Source of the DNA: Lysobacter sp.
GTDB lineage: Bacteria > Pseudomonadota > Gammaproteobacteria > Xanthomonadales > Xanthomonadaceae
Direction: 5' to 3'
Assembly: GCA_030151365.1 (NCBI GenBank)
Contig: JASLDW010000018.1
Location: 1 to 64,000 of the forward strand
DNA length: 64,000 nucleotides
The notes beneath the pieces are model-generated. The model did no database searches, was not told where the DNA came from, and saw only the letters and a program-made list of their open reading frames with translations. A program made the position numbers and the translations under genes. Shown piece after piece: positions 55,388 to 64,000 of this stretch (positions are counted from its first letter, which is position 1; every line of letters begins with the position of its first letter).

Positions 55388-55528
55388 GGCGGGCTCCTGA
55401 AAAGTTCAAGTTGTGGCATGACCGGTTAACGGACGGTGATTCGCGGCGGGGTCGGGCGACCCGGAAATGTTGCCTGGTGTTCAGCCGCCGGGGGAGGCCG
55501 GGCGGCCGTCGCACGGTATCCTTGCACC

Positions 55529-56098
55529 ATGCTGCATCTTGCCTCGCGCTCCCCCCGCCGGTCGGAACTGTTGGCCCGTCTGGGGCTGGCGTTCGGCGTG
55601 CTCGATCTCGACGTCCCCGAAGTCCGCGCCGAAGGCGAACCGCCGGAGGATTACGTCCGCCGCGTCGCCCGCGAGAAGGCCGGCGCCGGGTTGCTGCAGC
55701 TTTCCGGACAGCGCGATGCCTGGGTGCTCGCCGCCGACACCGAAGTGGTGCTGGACGACATCGTCTTCGGCAAGCCCGTCGATCGCGATGACGCCGCCCG
55801 CATGTTGCGGATGCTCGCCGGTCGCCCGCACAGGGTGATTTCCGCCGTGTGGCTGGTGTCCGCCTCCCGGGAGCTGCAGGTGGTCTCGAAATCGACCGTC
55901 ACCTTCGGCGAGTTGCCGTCGACCGTGCTCGACTGGTACCTCGACACGGGCGAGTGGCAGGGCAAGGCCGGCGCCTATGGCATCCAGGGCGCGGCCCAGG
56001 TCTTCATCAGCCATCTCGACGGCAGCCACAGCGGGGTGATGGGCCTGCCGCTGGCGGAAACATCGCATCTGCTGGCGCAAGCGGGAGTCTGGCCATGA
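55529..56098 (+). CDS. maf: Maf-family nucleotide pyrophosphatase
   Basis: Maf proteins hydrolyse non-canonical or excess nucleoside triphosphates. 189 residues: [14 protein letters not shown] at the start, [29 protein letters not shown] with the catalytic acids, and [28 protein letters not shown]. The YhdE subgroup, which acts on dTTP/UTP, is likely from its position before rng. It overlaps rng by 4 bp. Confidence 0.93.
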   Translation: MLHLASRSPRRSELLARLGLAFGVLDLDVPEVRAEGEPPEDYVRRVAREKAGAGLLQLSGQRDAWVLAADTEVVLDDIVFGKPVDRDDAARMLRMLAGRPHRVISAVWLVSASRELQVVSKSTVTFGELPSTVLDWYLDTGEWQGKAGAYGIQGAAQVFISHLDGSHSGVMGLPLAETSHLLAQAGVWP

Positions 56099-57585
56099 GC
56101 GAGGAGATCCTGGTCAACGTCACTCCGCGCGAAACGCGCGTCGCCGTGGTCGAGAACGGCATGCTGCAGGAGCTGCACATCGAGCGCGGCTGGCGCCGCG
56201 GCGTGGTCGGCAATATCTACAAGGGCAAGGTCCAGCGGGTGATGCCGGGCATGCAGGCGGCTTTCGTCGACATCGGCCTGGCGCGCGCGGCCTTCCTGCA
56301 CGCCAACGACATCCTGCGGGCGATGCCGCCAATCCCGAACGAGGACGGCGCCGCCGCGGCCGAAACGCCGGCGCCGCCGACCCGGCCGATCACCGAACTG
56401 CTGCGCGATGGCCAGGACATCGTGGTGCAGGTGGTGAAGGACCCGATCGGCAGCAAGGGCGCGCGCCTGACCATGCAGTTGAGCGTGCCGTCGCGCTATC
56501 TGGTGATGCTGCCGCAGTCGAAGGTGGTCGGCGTCTCGGCGCGCATCGAGGACGATGTCGAGCGAGCGCGCCTGAAAGGATTGGTGAGCGAGCTGGCGAT
56601 GACCGGCGGCTCCGGTTTCATCATCCGCACCAATGCCGAGGGCCAACCCGCGGAAGCGCTGGCCGAGGACATTGCCTATCTGTCGCGGGTATGGGGGCTG
56701 GTCGAGGAGCGCGCGCGCAACGCGCCGGTCGGCACCTGCATCTATGACGACCTCAGCCTGCCGATGCGCGCGGTGCGCGACCTGATGCGTCGCGACGTCG
56801 AGAAGGTGAAGGTGGATTCGCGCGAAACCTGCGAGAAATTGCGGGTGTTCGCCGCACAATACATGCCGGGCCTGGCCGAACGCATCGAGCTGTACAGCGG
56901 CGCGCGCCCGATCTTCGATCTCTACGGCGTCGAGGACGAAATCCAGCGCGCGTTGCAGAAGGAAGTGCCGCTGAAGTCGGGCGGCTATCTCGTCATCGAC
57001 CAGACCGAGGCGATGACCACTGTCGACGTCAACACCGGCAGCTTCGTCGGCCAGCGCACGCTCGAGGAAACCGTCTACCGCACCAACCTCGAGGCGGCCC
57101 AGGCGGTGGCGCGGCAACTGCGCCTGCGCAACCTCGGCGGCATCATCATCATCGACTTCATCGACATGCACGATCCGGAGCATCGCCGCCAGGTGCTGCG
57201 CATGCTGGAGAAGTCGCTGTCGAAGGACCATGCCAAGACCACCGTCTACGATTTCTCGCCACTGGGCCTGGTCGAGATGACGCGCAAGCGCACGGTGGAA
57301 TCGCTGGAACGCCAATTGTGCGAACCATGCCCGGCCTGCAACGGTCGCGGCACGCTGAAGACCGCGGAAACGGTGACCTACGAGATCTTCCGCGAGATCA
57401 CCCGCGCCGTGCGCCAATTCGACGCCGAGCGCCTGCTTGTGATCGCGTCGCCGGCGGTGGTCAATCGCATCACCGAGGAAGAATCGACCGCCGTCGCCGA
57501 GCTCGAGGAATTCCTCGGCAAGTCGATCCGCTTCCAGCAGGACGACCAGTACGTGCAGGAGCACTACGATGTCGTACTGCTCTGA
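56095..57585 (+). CDS. rng: Ribonuclease G
   Basis: RNase G matures the 5' end of 16S rRNA and degrades some mRNAs. 496 residues: S1-like N-terminal domain ([27 protein letters not shown]), the RNase E/G catalytic core with [11 protein letters not shown] and VDVNTG aspartates, and the zinc-link motif CPACNGRG. Lacks the long C-terminal scaffold of RNase E. ATG overlaps the maf stop; yhdP follows. Confidence 0.96.
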   Translation: MSEEILVNVTPRETRVAVVENGMLQELHIERGWRRGVVGNIYKGKVQRVMPGMQAAFVDIGLARAAFLHANDILRAMPPIPNEDGAAAAETPAPPTRPITELLRDGQDIVVQVVKDPIGSKGARLTMQLSVPSRYLVMLPQSKVVGVSARIEDDVERARLKGLVSELAMTGGSGFIIRTNAEGQPAEALAEDIAYLSRVWGLVEERARNAPVGTCIYDDLSLPMRAVRDLMRRDVEKVKVDSRETCEKLRVFAAQYMPGLAERIELYSGARPIFDLYGVEDEIQRALQKEVPLKSGGYLVIDQTEAMTTVDVNTGSFVGQRTLEETVYRTNLEAAQAVARQLRLRNLGGIIIIDFIDMHDPEHRRQVLRMLEKSLSKDHAKTTVYDFSPLGLVEMTRKRTVESLERQLCEPCPACNGRGTLKTAETVTYEIFREITRAVRQFDAERLLVIASPAVVNRITEEESTAVAELEEFLGKSIRFQQDDQYVQEHYDVVLL

Positions 57586-57594
57586 GCCCGGTTG

Positions 57595-60500
57595 ATGCGG
57601 CGGCATATCCACCTCGCCGGAAAATCGCTCTATTACGCGATCGGTGTGTGCCTGCTGCTGCTGGCCTTGCTCACCGGCGCGTTGAGCCGGTTGATGCCGT
57701 GGATCGAGGAGCATCCCAACGAAGTGCGCGCATGGTTGAGCGAACGCGCCGGGCGCCCGGTGCAGTTCGCCAGCGTGCACGCGCGCTGGACACGTCGTGG
57801 TCCCTTGCTGTCGCTGAGCGATCTCACCGTCGGTTCGCCGGGCAATCCGTTGCGCCTCGGCGATGCCGAACTGCTGGTCTCGCAATACACCGGCTGGTTG
57901 CCCGGCCATCGCCTGACCGAACTGCGTTTGCGCGGCATCCACGTCAACCTGCAGCGCGACGACGACGGCACCTGGCATGTGCGTGGGTTGCCGGGGCAGA
58001 CCAATGGCGGCGATCCGCTGACGACGCTCGAGCCGCTCGGCGAATTGCAGGTGATCGGCGGCAGCCTGACGCTGGATGCGCAATCGTTGGGGTTGCACGC
58101 CGACATCCCGCGCATCGACGTGCGCACGCAGGTCAACGGTGCGCGCGTGCGCGTCGGCATGCGTGGCTGGCTCAAGGGCGTCTCGACACCGACCTTCGCC
58201 ACGATGGATTTCGATCGCCGTAGCGGCGATGGTCGCGTCTACGTCGGCAGCCGCGGTCTCGACCTGAAGGGCTACCAGGGTTTCCTGCAGTTGTTCGGCG
58301 TTGCGCTCGCCGGTGGCCACGGCAGTGGCGAGGCGTGGCTGGACGTCGGTGCGCGACGGGTGACCAGGCTGGTCAGCCGCAGCGACTTCAGCGATGTGCT
58401 GTTGCGCTCCAGCACCCCGGGATCGACCGCCACGCCGGTGCTGTTGCAGCGCGTACAGGGATTGGCCGGGTATCGCCATTCCGGGACCGATTGGCGACTG
58501 GACGTGCCGGCGCTCACCATCACCCGCGCGGGAGCGACGCAGACGCTGGACGGATTGAACGTAGTCGGGGGCAGTCGTCTCTCGGCTGCAGTCGCACGCG
58601 TCGATTTGCCGATGGTGGCATCGATCGCCGCATTGTCGGATCGAGTGCCCGCGGGCCTCGCACGCTGGCTGGCGGAAGCGCAGCCGCAGGGCAGCCTGCG
58701 CGACGTGCGCCTGGCCGGCAGCGCGGAACAGCCGCGCGTGACCGCGACCGCCGATCGCCTGGGCTTCCGCGCCGTTGGCCACGCGCCTGGCGTGAGCGGA
58801 GTGAGCGGGCGCATGATCGGCGATCGCGATGGCGGCGCGCTGGCCTTCGATCCGGCGAGTCGTTTCACCTTCGATTGGCCGAGCGGTTTCGGCGTGCCGC
58901 ATACCTACCAGCCCAACGGCAACATCGTCTGGTATCGCGATGGCGACGGCTTCGGTTTCGGCACCGACGCCTTGCACCTGTCGTCGCCCGAAGTCACGGT
59001 GGACGCGCGCGGCGGCCTGCGCTGGCAGGGCGATGGCACGCGGCCGCTGATCGGCATCGCCGCCGACGTCACCAGCCAGACGCCGGTGACGGCGTCGCAC
59101 GGCTACTGGGTGAACTACATGATGCCGAAGGCGACCGTCGACTGGTTGAACATGGCATTGGTCGGTGGTCATATCGAACGCGCGCATGCAGTGGTGTCCG
59201 GCGATCTCGACGACTGGCCGTTCCGCAACAACAGCGGCCTGTTCGAAGTCGATGCCGACGTGCGCGATGCGGTGTTGAAGTTCCAGCCCGACTGGCCCGA
59301 ATTGCGCGGCAAGCTCACCCATGTGCAATTCCTCGGCGCCGGCATGCACATCGAGACCGATGGCACGATCGCCGGCGTCAACATCAGCCATGCCGTGGCC
59401 GACATTCCGAATTTCGACAAGGCCGAGCTGACCATCAAGGCCGATGGCAACGGCGACGCCAAGCAGATGCTTCAACTGTTGCGCCAGAGCCCGCTGGAGA
59501 AGGATCTCGGCTCGGTGTTCGCGCAGCTCGATGTCGGTGGCCCGGCGCGCACCAGCCTCACCCTGTTCCTGCCGTTCCACGACGATCTGCCCTACAAACT
59601 CGACGGCATCGCCACGCTCGATGGCGCGAAGCTCGCCCATCGCGAATACGGGCTGCGCTTCGACAACGTGCGCGGCAGTGCGAAGTACGACCGCAGCGGA
59701 TTCGTCGCCGATGGCTTGAATGTGGTGCATGAAGGCCAACCCGGCACGCTCGACCTGCGCGCGGGCGGCGATGTGCGCGATCGCGACAACGTGTTCGAAG
59801 CCGCGCTGGAAGGCGCGTTCGGCGCGCGCGAATTGCTGGCGCGCGTGCCCGACCTGAAATGGATGCAGCCGCATGTCGATGGGCGCTCGCGCTGGACGGT
59901 GGCGGTGGATGTACCGAAAGGCGCGAGCGCGGCGGCGGTCAATCGCGTCGAGCTGCGCTCGGACCTGGTCGGAACGAAGCTCGATCTCCCCGCGCCGTTC
60001 GCGAAGGCCGCCGCCACGGCATTGCCGTCGGTGATCACCTTGCCGCTGCCGCTGGGGCAGGGCGATATCGGGGTCAAGCTGGGCCGCATGGTCAACGTGC
60101 GGGCGCGCAGCGCGAACGGGCGCACCGGCATCGCGATGGCGATGGGCGACGGCAATCCCGAAGCGCCGCCCGATTCCGGGCTGGTGGTGACCGGCCATGC
60201 GCCGAGCCTGGACGCGCCGGCGTGGCTGGCGATGACCGGGGGCGACAACAGTTCCTTTGTATTGAAACGCCTCGACATCACCACCGATCGCCTCTTGCTC
60301 GGCGCGGCGACGTTCCCGGCGTCGCGCCTGCGGATGACGCCGAGCGGCAACGGCTACCTGGTGCAGGTGCAGGGCGATGCGCTGCAAGGGCAACTGACGA
60401 TTCCCAATGCGAGCAATGCCACCATCAGCGGCAAGTTCGATCGCGTGCACTGGGCGCCGCCACAGGGCGCGGCAGGCGCGGCGGCATCGACGTCTTCCTC

Positions 60501-61338
60501 GAACACCGATATCGATCCCGCGCACATCCCGCCGCTGGCGTTCGACATCAACGACCTGCGCATCGGCGCGCTCGCGTTCAACACCGCGGTATTGCGCACG
60601 CGCCAGGTCGCCGGCGGATTGCAGGTGGATCGGCTCGACCTGCAATCGCGCCAGCAGCACATCGCCGCGACCGGCAGCTGGCTGGGCAAGGGGCGCGCTG
60701 CGCAGACGCGCGTGCAGGCGCGGCTGGATACCCAGGACTTCGGCGCACTGATCGACGGCCTTGGCATGAAGGGGCAACTCGGCGACGGCAAGGGAAGCGT
60801 GTTGCTCGATCTGCGCTGGTCGGGCGCGCCGATCGATGCCAGTGGCGCCGCCTTGGCGGGATCGATGAACATCGACATGCGCGATGGACAGTTGGTGAAA
60901 GTGCAGCCGGGCGTCGGTCGCGTGCTCGGCCTGCTCAGCCTTGCCCAGCTGCCGCGCCGGCTCACGCTCGACTTCCACGATTTCTTCGACAGCGGTTTCC
61001 GCTTCAACAGCGTCACCGGCGACATCCGCTTCGATGGCGGAAAGGCGCACAGCAACAACCTGGCGATCAAGGGCTCGGCGGCCGACATCCGCATCGAGGG
61101 CGCCGCCGACATGGCCGCGCAGCAGTTCGACCAGACCATTCATGTCTACCCCAAGACCGGCAACGTGCTCACCGCGGTCGGTGCGCTCACTGGCGGTCCC
61201 GTGGGCGCGGCGATCGGCGCGGTGGCCGGCGCGGTGCTGCGCAAGCCCTTCAGCCAGATGGCCGAGAAAACCTATCGTGTCACCGGGCCATGGAGCGATC
61301 CGAAGGTGCAGGAAACGGGGAAGGCGGCGGCGCAATAG
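57595..61338 (+). CDS. yhdP: YhdP-type AsmA-like envelope protein
   Basis: 1247 residues. One N-terminal membrane helix (about 12-32), then a very long beta-rich periplasmic part (DUF3971/AsmA-like) built of repeating strands, ending with the family signature VYPKTGNVLTAVGALTGGPVGAAIGAVAGAVL near the C-terminus. YhdP-like proteins bridge the two membranes and move phospholipid to the outer membrane, together with TamB and YdbH in E. coli. The ATG at 57595 directly follows a TTG; either may be used. Lies between rng and tldD, the E. coli order. Confidence 0.93.
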   Translation: MRRHIHLAGKSLYYAIGVCLLLLALLTGALSRLMPWIEEHPNEVRAWLSERAGRPVQFASVHARWTRRGPLLSLSDLTVGSPGNPLRLGDAELLVSQYTGWLPGHRLTELRLRGIHVNLQRDDDGTWHVRGLPGQTNGGDPLTTLEPLGELQVIGGSLTLDAQSLGLHADIPRIDVRTQVNGARVRVGMRGWLKGVSTPTFATMDFDRRSGDGRVYVGSRGLDLKGYQGFLQLFGVALAGGHGSGEAWLDVGARRVTRLVSRSDFSDVLLRSSTPGSTATPVLLQRVQGLAGYRHSGTDWRLDVPALTITRAGATQTLDGLNVVGGSRLSAAVARVDLPMVASIAALSDRVPAGLARWLAEAQPQGSLRDVRLAGSAEQPRVTATADRLGFRAVGHAPGVSGVSGRMIGDRDGGALAFDPASRFTFDWPSGFGVPHTYQPNGNIVWYRDGDGFGFGTDALHLSSPEVTVDARGGLRWQGDGTRPLIGIAADVTSQTPVTASHGYWVNYMMPKATVDWLNMALVGGHIERAHAVVSGDLDDWPFRNNSGLFEVDADVRDAVLKFQPDWPELRGKLTHVQFLGAGMHIETDGTIAGVNISHAVADIPNFDKAELTIKADGNGDAKQMLQLLRQSPLEKDLGSVFAQLDVGGPARTSLTLFLPFHDDLPYKLDGIATLDGAKLAHREYGLRFDNVRGSAKYDRSGFVADGLNVVHEGQPGTLDLRAGGDVRDRDNVFEAALEGAFGARELLARVPDLKWMQPHVDGRSRWTVAVDVPKGASAAAVNRVELRSDLVGTKLDLPAPFAKAAATALPSVITLPLPLGQGDIGVKLGRMVNVRARSANGRTGIAMAMGDGNPEAPPDSGLVVTGHAPSLDAPAWLAMTGGDNSSFVLKRLDITTDRLLLGAATFPASRLRMTPSGNGYLVQVQGDALQGQLTIPNASNATISGKFDRVHWAPPQGAAGAAASTSSSNTDIDPAHIPPLAFDINDLRIGALAFNTAVLRTRQVAGGLQVDRLDLQSRQQHIAATGSWLGKGRAAQTRVQARLDTQDFGALIDGLGMKGQLGDGKGSVLLDLRWSGAPIDASGAALAGSMNIDMRDGQLVKVQPGVGRVLGLLSLAQLPRRLTLDFHDFFDSGFRFNSVTGDIRFDGGKAHSNNLAIKGSAADIRIEGAADMAAQQFDQTIHVYPKTGNVLTAVGALTGGPVGAAIGAVAGAVLRKPFSQMAEKTYRVTGPWSDPKVQETGKAAAQ

Positions 61339-61403
61339 CTTGATTTTCCGCGCTTTCACCCCGACATGAGATGATCGCTTCCTCGTTTTCCGCCGGGAAA
61401 TCC

Positions 61404-62846
61404 ATGCAAAACCCGCTCCAGATCGCCAGTTCCACCTTGCTGGTTCCATCCGGGCTCGACCTGCAACGCCTCGATCCCGCCTTCGCCGCGCTGATGGGCA
61501 AGGGCATCGATTTCGGCGACCTCTACTTCCAGCATGCCCGCCGCGAGAGCTGGAGCATCGAGGACGGCATCGTCAAGGACGGCGCGCATTCCATCGACCA
61601 GGGTGTCGGCGTGCGCGCGATCAGCGGCGAAAAGACCGGGTTCGCCTATTCCGGCGACATCAGCGCACAGGCCTTGCTGGAAGCGGCCGGCGCCGCGCGA
61701 GCGATCGCGCGCGATGGCGGCGTCCATGCGCCGCAGGCGCTGGTGTCGCGCGCGCAGGGCACGCTGTATCCCGCGCTCGATCCCGTCGATGCGTTGTCGA
61801 ACGACGCCAAGGTCGATGCCTTGCGCAGGATCGACGCATTGGTGCGCAGTCTCGACCCGCGGGTGAAGCAGGTGATGGTCGGGATCTCCGGCGGCGTCGA
61901 CACCGTCCTCGTCGCCAACAGCGCAGGCGTGCTCGCCGCCGACGTGCGTCCGCTGGTGCGGATGAACGTGCAGGTGATCGTCGAGCAGAACGGTCGTCGC
62001 GAATCCGGCTACGCGGGCTTCGGCGGACGTTATTCGTATGATGAACTATTGGGCGACGGCAAACCGGAAAAATTCGCGCGCGAGGCCTTGCGCGCCGCGC
62101 TGCTGAATCTCGAAGCGGTCGATGCGCCGGCGGGCGTGATGCCGGTGGTGCTCGGCAACGGCTGGACCGGCGTGCTGTTGCACGAAGCGGTCGGCCACGG
62201 GCTGGAAGGCGATTTCAACCGCAAGGGCACTTCGACCTACGCCGGACGCATGGGCCAGCGCGTGGCGTCGCCGGGCGTGACGATTGTCGACGACGGCACG
62301 CTCGCCGGTCGTCGCGGTTCGCTCAACATGGACGACGAAGGCACGCCGACCCATTGCACGACGCTGATCGAGGACGGCGTGCTCACCGGCTACATGCAGG
62401 ACACGCTCAATGCGCGGTTGATGGGCACTGAATCGACCGGCAACGGTCGCCGCGAGTCGTATGCGCACACGGTGATGCCGCGCATGACCAACACCTACAT
62501 GCTCGCCGGAACACATTCGCCGGACGACATGATCCGCAGCGTGAAACGCGGCCTGTACGCGGTGAACTTCGGCGGCGGACAGGTCGACATCACCAGCGGC
62601 AAGTACGTGTTCTCCGCGACCGAGGCCTACCTGATCGAGGACGGCAAGGTCACCGCGCCGGTCAAGGGGGCGACGCTGATCGGCAACGGCCCGGAAACGA
62701 TGCAGCGGGTGACGATGGTCGGCCACGACCTGGCGCTCGACGACGGCGTCGGCGTCTGCGGCAAGGACGGACAGTCGGTGCCGGTCGGCGTCGGCCAGCC
62801 ATCGCTGTTGATCAGCGAAATGACCGTGGGTGGAACGCAGGCGTGA
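61404..62846 (+). CDS. tldD: Metalloprotease TldD
   Basis: TldD forms a heterodimeric zinc protease with PmbA (TldE) that degrades unfolded peptides and processes microcins and the CcdA antitoxin in E. coli. 480 residues; the zinc motif is HEAVGH (260-265) in [16 protein letters not shown], with [13 protein letters not shown] and [15 protein letters not shown] downstream. The ATG at 61404 with GGGAAA upstream is preferred to the in-frame ATG at 61371. pmbA lies 0.6 kb away. Confidence 0.96.
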   Translation: MQNPLQIASSTLLVPSGLDLQRLDPAFAALMGKGIDFGDLYFQHARRESWSIEDGIVKDGAHSIDQGVGVRAISGEKTGFAYSGDISAQALLEAAGAARAIARDGGVHAPQALVSRAQGTLYPALDPVDALSNDAKVDALRRIDALVRSLDPRVKQVMVGISGGVDTVLVANSAGVLAADVRPLVRMNVQVIVEQNGRRESGYAGFGGRYSYDELLGDGKPEKFAREALRAALLNLEAVDAPAGVMPVVLGNGWTGVLLHEAVGHGLEGDFNRKGTSTYAGRMGQRVASPGVTIVDDGTLAGRRGSLNMDDEGTPTHCTTLIEDGVLTGYMQDTLNARLMGTESTGNGRRESYAHTVMPRMTNTYMLAGTHSPDDMIRSVKRGLYAVNFGGGQVDITSGKYVFSATEAYLIEDGKVTAPVKGATLIGNGPETMQRVTMVGHDLALDDGVGVCGKDGQSVPVGVGQPSLLISEMTVGGTQA

Positions 62847-62857
62847 AAACCGCGCGC

Positions 62858-63436
62858 TCAGGCGTCGCTGGAATCGTCGTCGGCGACGTCGGCATCGAAG
62901 TCGTGCGGCGCGGCGCTGCCGCCCTCGAACGCGTTGCGGATCTCGCGGAACAATTCGCGGAACGCGCGCGGCGGCTTGTGGCGCGCGGCTTCGTCTTTGG
63001 CGTTGCGCACCAGCTGGCGCAGGCGCTGGCGATCGGCATCCGGATGCGCATAGACGAAGGCCGCCATCGCGTCATCGCCGCCTTCGATCAGGCGCAGGCG
63101 CCATTCCTCGGCGCGATGCATGTCGGCGACCTGGCGCTTCGAGCCCTCGCTGTGCGCATCCAGCGCGTCGCGGATCGCATCCAGCACTTCGTCGTCCTGG
63201 CGGCGCATCTGCTTGGCGAGAAAGGCAATCTGGCGCTTCTTCGCGATGTGCGAGGTGATGCGGCGGGCATCGTGCAGGTGCGGCAGCAGTTCTTCCGGGA
63301 TCGGCAGCGCCGCCAACTGGCCGCTGGCGAGGCCGGTCAGGGTTTCGGCCAGTTCCAGCACGTCGAGCGCCTCGCGCCGCTGCTGGCTGCGGCTGGCGCC
63401 AAGGAATTCACCGGTTTCGGAATCGCGACCGCGCAC
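62858..63436 (-). CDS. darP: Ribosome-associated protein DarP (YjgA family)
   Basis: DarP helps mature the 50S ribosomal subunit. 192 residues beginning [31 protein letters not shown], with [42 protein letters not shown] in the middle and [14 protein letters not shown] before an acidic tail. A GTG at 63436 has GGAG exactly six bases upstream, so I prefer it to a TTG at 63454. Convergent with tldD and divergent from pmbA, 35 bp apart. Confidence 0.92.
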   Translation of the reverse strand: MRGRDSETGEFLGASRSQQRREALDVLELAETLTGLASGQLAALPIPEELLPHLHDARRITSHIAKKRQIAFLAKQMRRQDDEVLDAIRDALDAHSEGSKRQVADMHRAEEWRLRLIEGGDDAMAAFVYAHPDADRQRLRQLVRNAKDEAARHKPPRAFRELFREIRNAFEGGSAAPHDFDADVADDDSSDA

Positions 63437-63471
63437 CACATTCTCCAGTTCCAAGCATCAAGGATACGCCA

Positions 63472-64000
63472 TTGAACACGTCCGACCTGTCCATCGCCCA
63501 TCCCGGCGACGATAGCCCGCAGAAGATCGAAGCCCTGTCGGTGCTGGCACAGCGGGTGCTGGAGTTGTGCAGGACCAGCGGCGCGACCCAGGCCGAAGTC
63601 GATTGCTCGGAATCGCGGGGCTTGAGTACCTCGGTGCGGATGGGCGCCGTGGAAACGGTGGAATCGACCCGCGACCGCGGAGTCTCATTGACCGTCTATT
63701 TCGGCCAGCGCAAGGGGTCGGCCAGTACCGGCGATTTCTCCGACGCCAGCCTGGCGGCGACGGTCGAGCACGCCTGCACCATCGCCCGGTACACCGAAAC
63801 AGATCCGGCCGCGGGACTCGCCGATCCGGAGCGGATGGCGCGCGAATTGCGCGAGTTCGACCAATGGCACCCGCAGCATTTCGATGCCGACGCGATGATC
63901 GCGCAGGCGCTGGCCTGCGAGCAGGCCGGTCGCGATGCCGACGCGCGCATCCGCAATTCCGATGGCTGCTCCAACTCGGCCAGCGAAAGCGTCAGCGTCT
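63472..64000 (+). CDS. pmbA: Metalloprotease PmbA (TldE), 5' part
   Basis: Partner subunit of TldD. Only 176 residues are in the window; the frame is open at the end. ATQAEVDCSESRGLSTSVRMGAVETVESTRDRGVSLTVYFGQRKGSASTGDFSDASL is typical of the PmbA N-terminal domain. No ATG precedes this; a TTG at 63472 with AAGGA seven bases upstream is the likely start. It is divergent from darP. Confidence 0.93.
   Translation, partial: MNTSDLSIAHPGDDSPQKIEALSVLAQRVLELCRTSGATQAEVDCSESRGLSTSVRMGAVETVESTRDRGVSLTVYFGQRKGSASTGDFSDASLAATVEHACTIARYTETDPAAGLADPERMARELREFDQWHPQHFDADAMIAQALACEQAGRDADARIRNSDGCSNSASESVSV

Noticed and set aside
55975..61449. Minus-strand open frame of 1824 codons opposite rng and yhdP
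   Set aside because: Shadow of rng/yhdP codon use; the composition is arginine, histidine and alanine-rich and has no domain.

Overview
This 64 kb window is high-GC chromosomal DNA of a gammaproteobacterium, most likely of the Lysobacteraceae/Xanthomonadaceae (Lysobacter, Luteimonas or Xanthomonas relatives). The evidence is the set of conserved gene neighbourhoods (aceB-aceA with a divergent LysR gene, pet operon followed by sspAB, leuS-lptE-holA-nadD-rsfS-rlmH, maf-rng-yhdP-tldD-darP-pmbA), two Oar-like TonB-dependent receptors, a fimU/fimT-pilVWX-pilY1-pilE minor pilin operon ending at a tRNA-Asn gene, and frequent GTG/TTG starts. The protein matches were made by eye; no database search was run. 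The coding strand is intact throughout: I saw no frameshifts, insertion sequences, prophage or CRISPR arrays.

Layout. 1-3.4 kb: glyoxylate shunt (aceB-aceA, minus strand, aceA cut by the window edge) with a divergent LysR regulator and a clear sigma70 promoter. 3.4-6.4 kb: less conserved envelope genes: an outer-membrane barrel-like protein, a lipoprotein tyrosine phosphatase and a divergent secreted protein of unknown function. 6.4-20.1 kb: housekeeping genes (miaB, a lytic transglycosylase, petABC, sspAB, a four-gene nadC operon, purEK, sodB, grxD, an SDR-like gene, a marC homologue). 20.3-23.5 kb: first Oar-like TonB-dependent receptor with a strong terminator. 23.6-33.6 kb: ppnN, a LytS/AlgZ-type kinase, the type IV minor pilin/PilY1 operon, tRNA-Asn, and a separate FimT with a possible DNA-binding tail motif. 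33.7-42.2 kb: uvrB, tRNA-Val and the leuS-to-rlmH cluster.

42.2-53.4 kb is the accessory part: a TonB-type transducer, a secreted two-cysteine protein, two paralogous YadA-type trimeric autotransporters sharing a nearly identical stalk, a second Oar-like receptor, a small winged-helix regulator, a DoxX-like membrane protein and a second secreted two-cysteine protein. The genes are on one strand with short gaps and read as one surface-adhesion/uptake cassette; this is the best candidate here for an undescribed system. 53.6-64 kb returns to conserved genes: an MDR-type oxidoreductase, a SIMPL-domain protein, maf, rng, yhdP, tldD, darP and the start of pmbA, which is cut by the window edge.

Functional links: kinase plus minor pilins plus FimT suggest regulated type IV pili and DNA uptake; the TonB gene could energise either receptor; tldD/pmbA encode the two halves of one protease; leuS, holA, lptE, nadD, rsfS and rlmH are a co-oriented essential/translation cluster.
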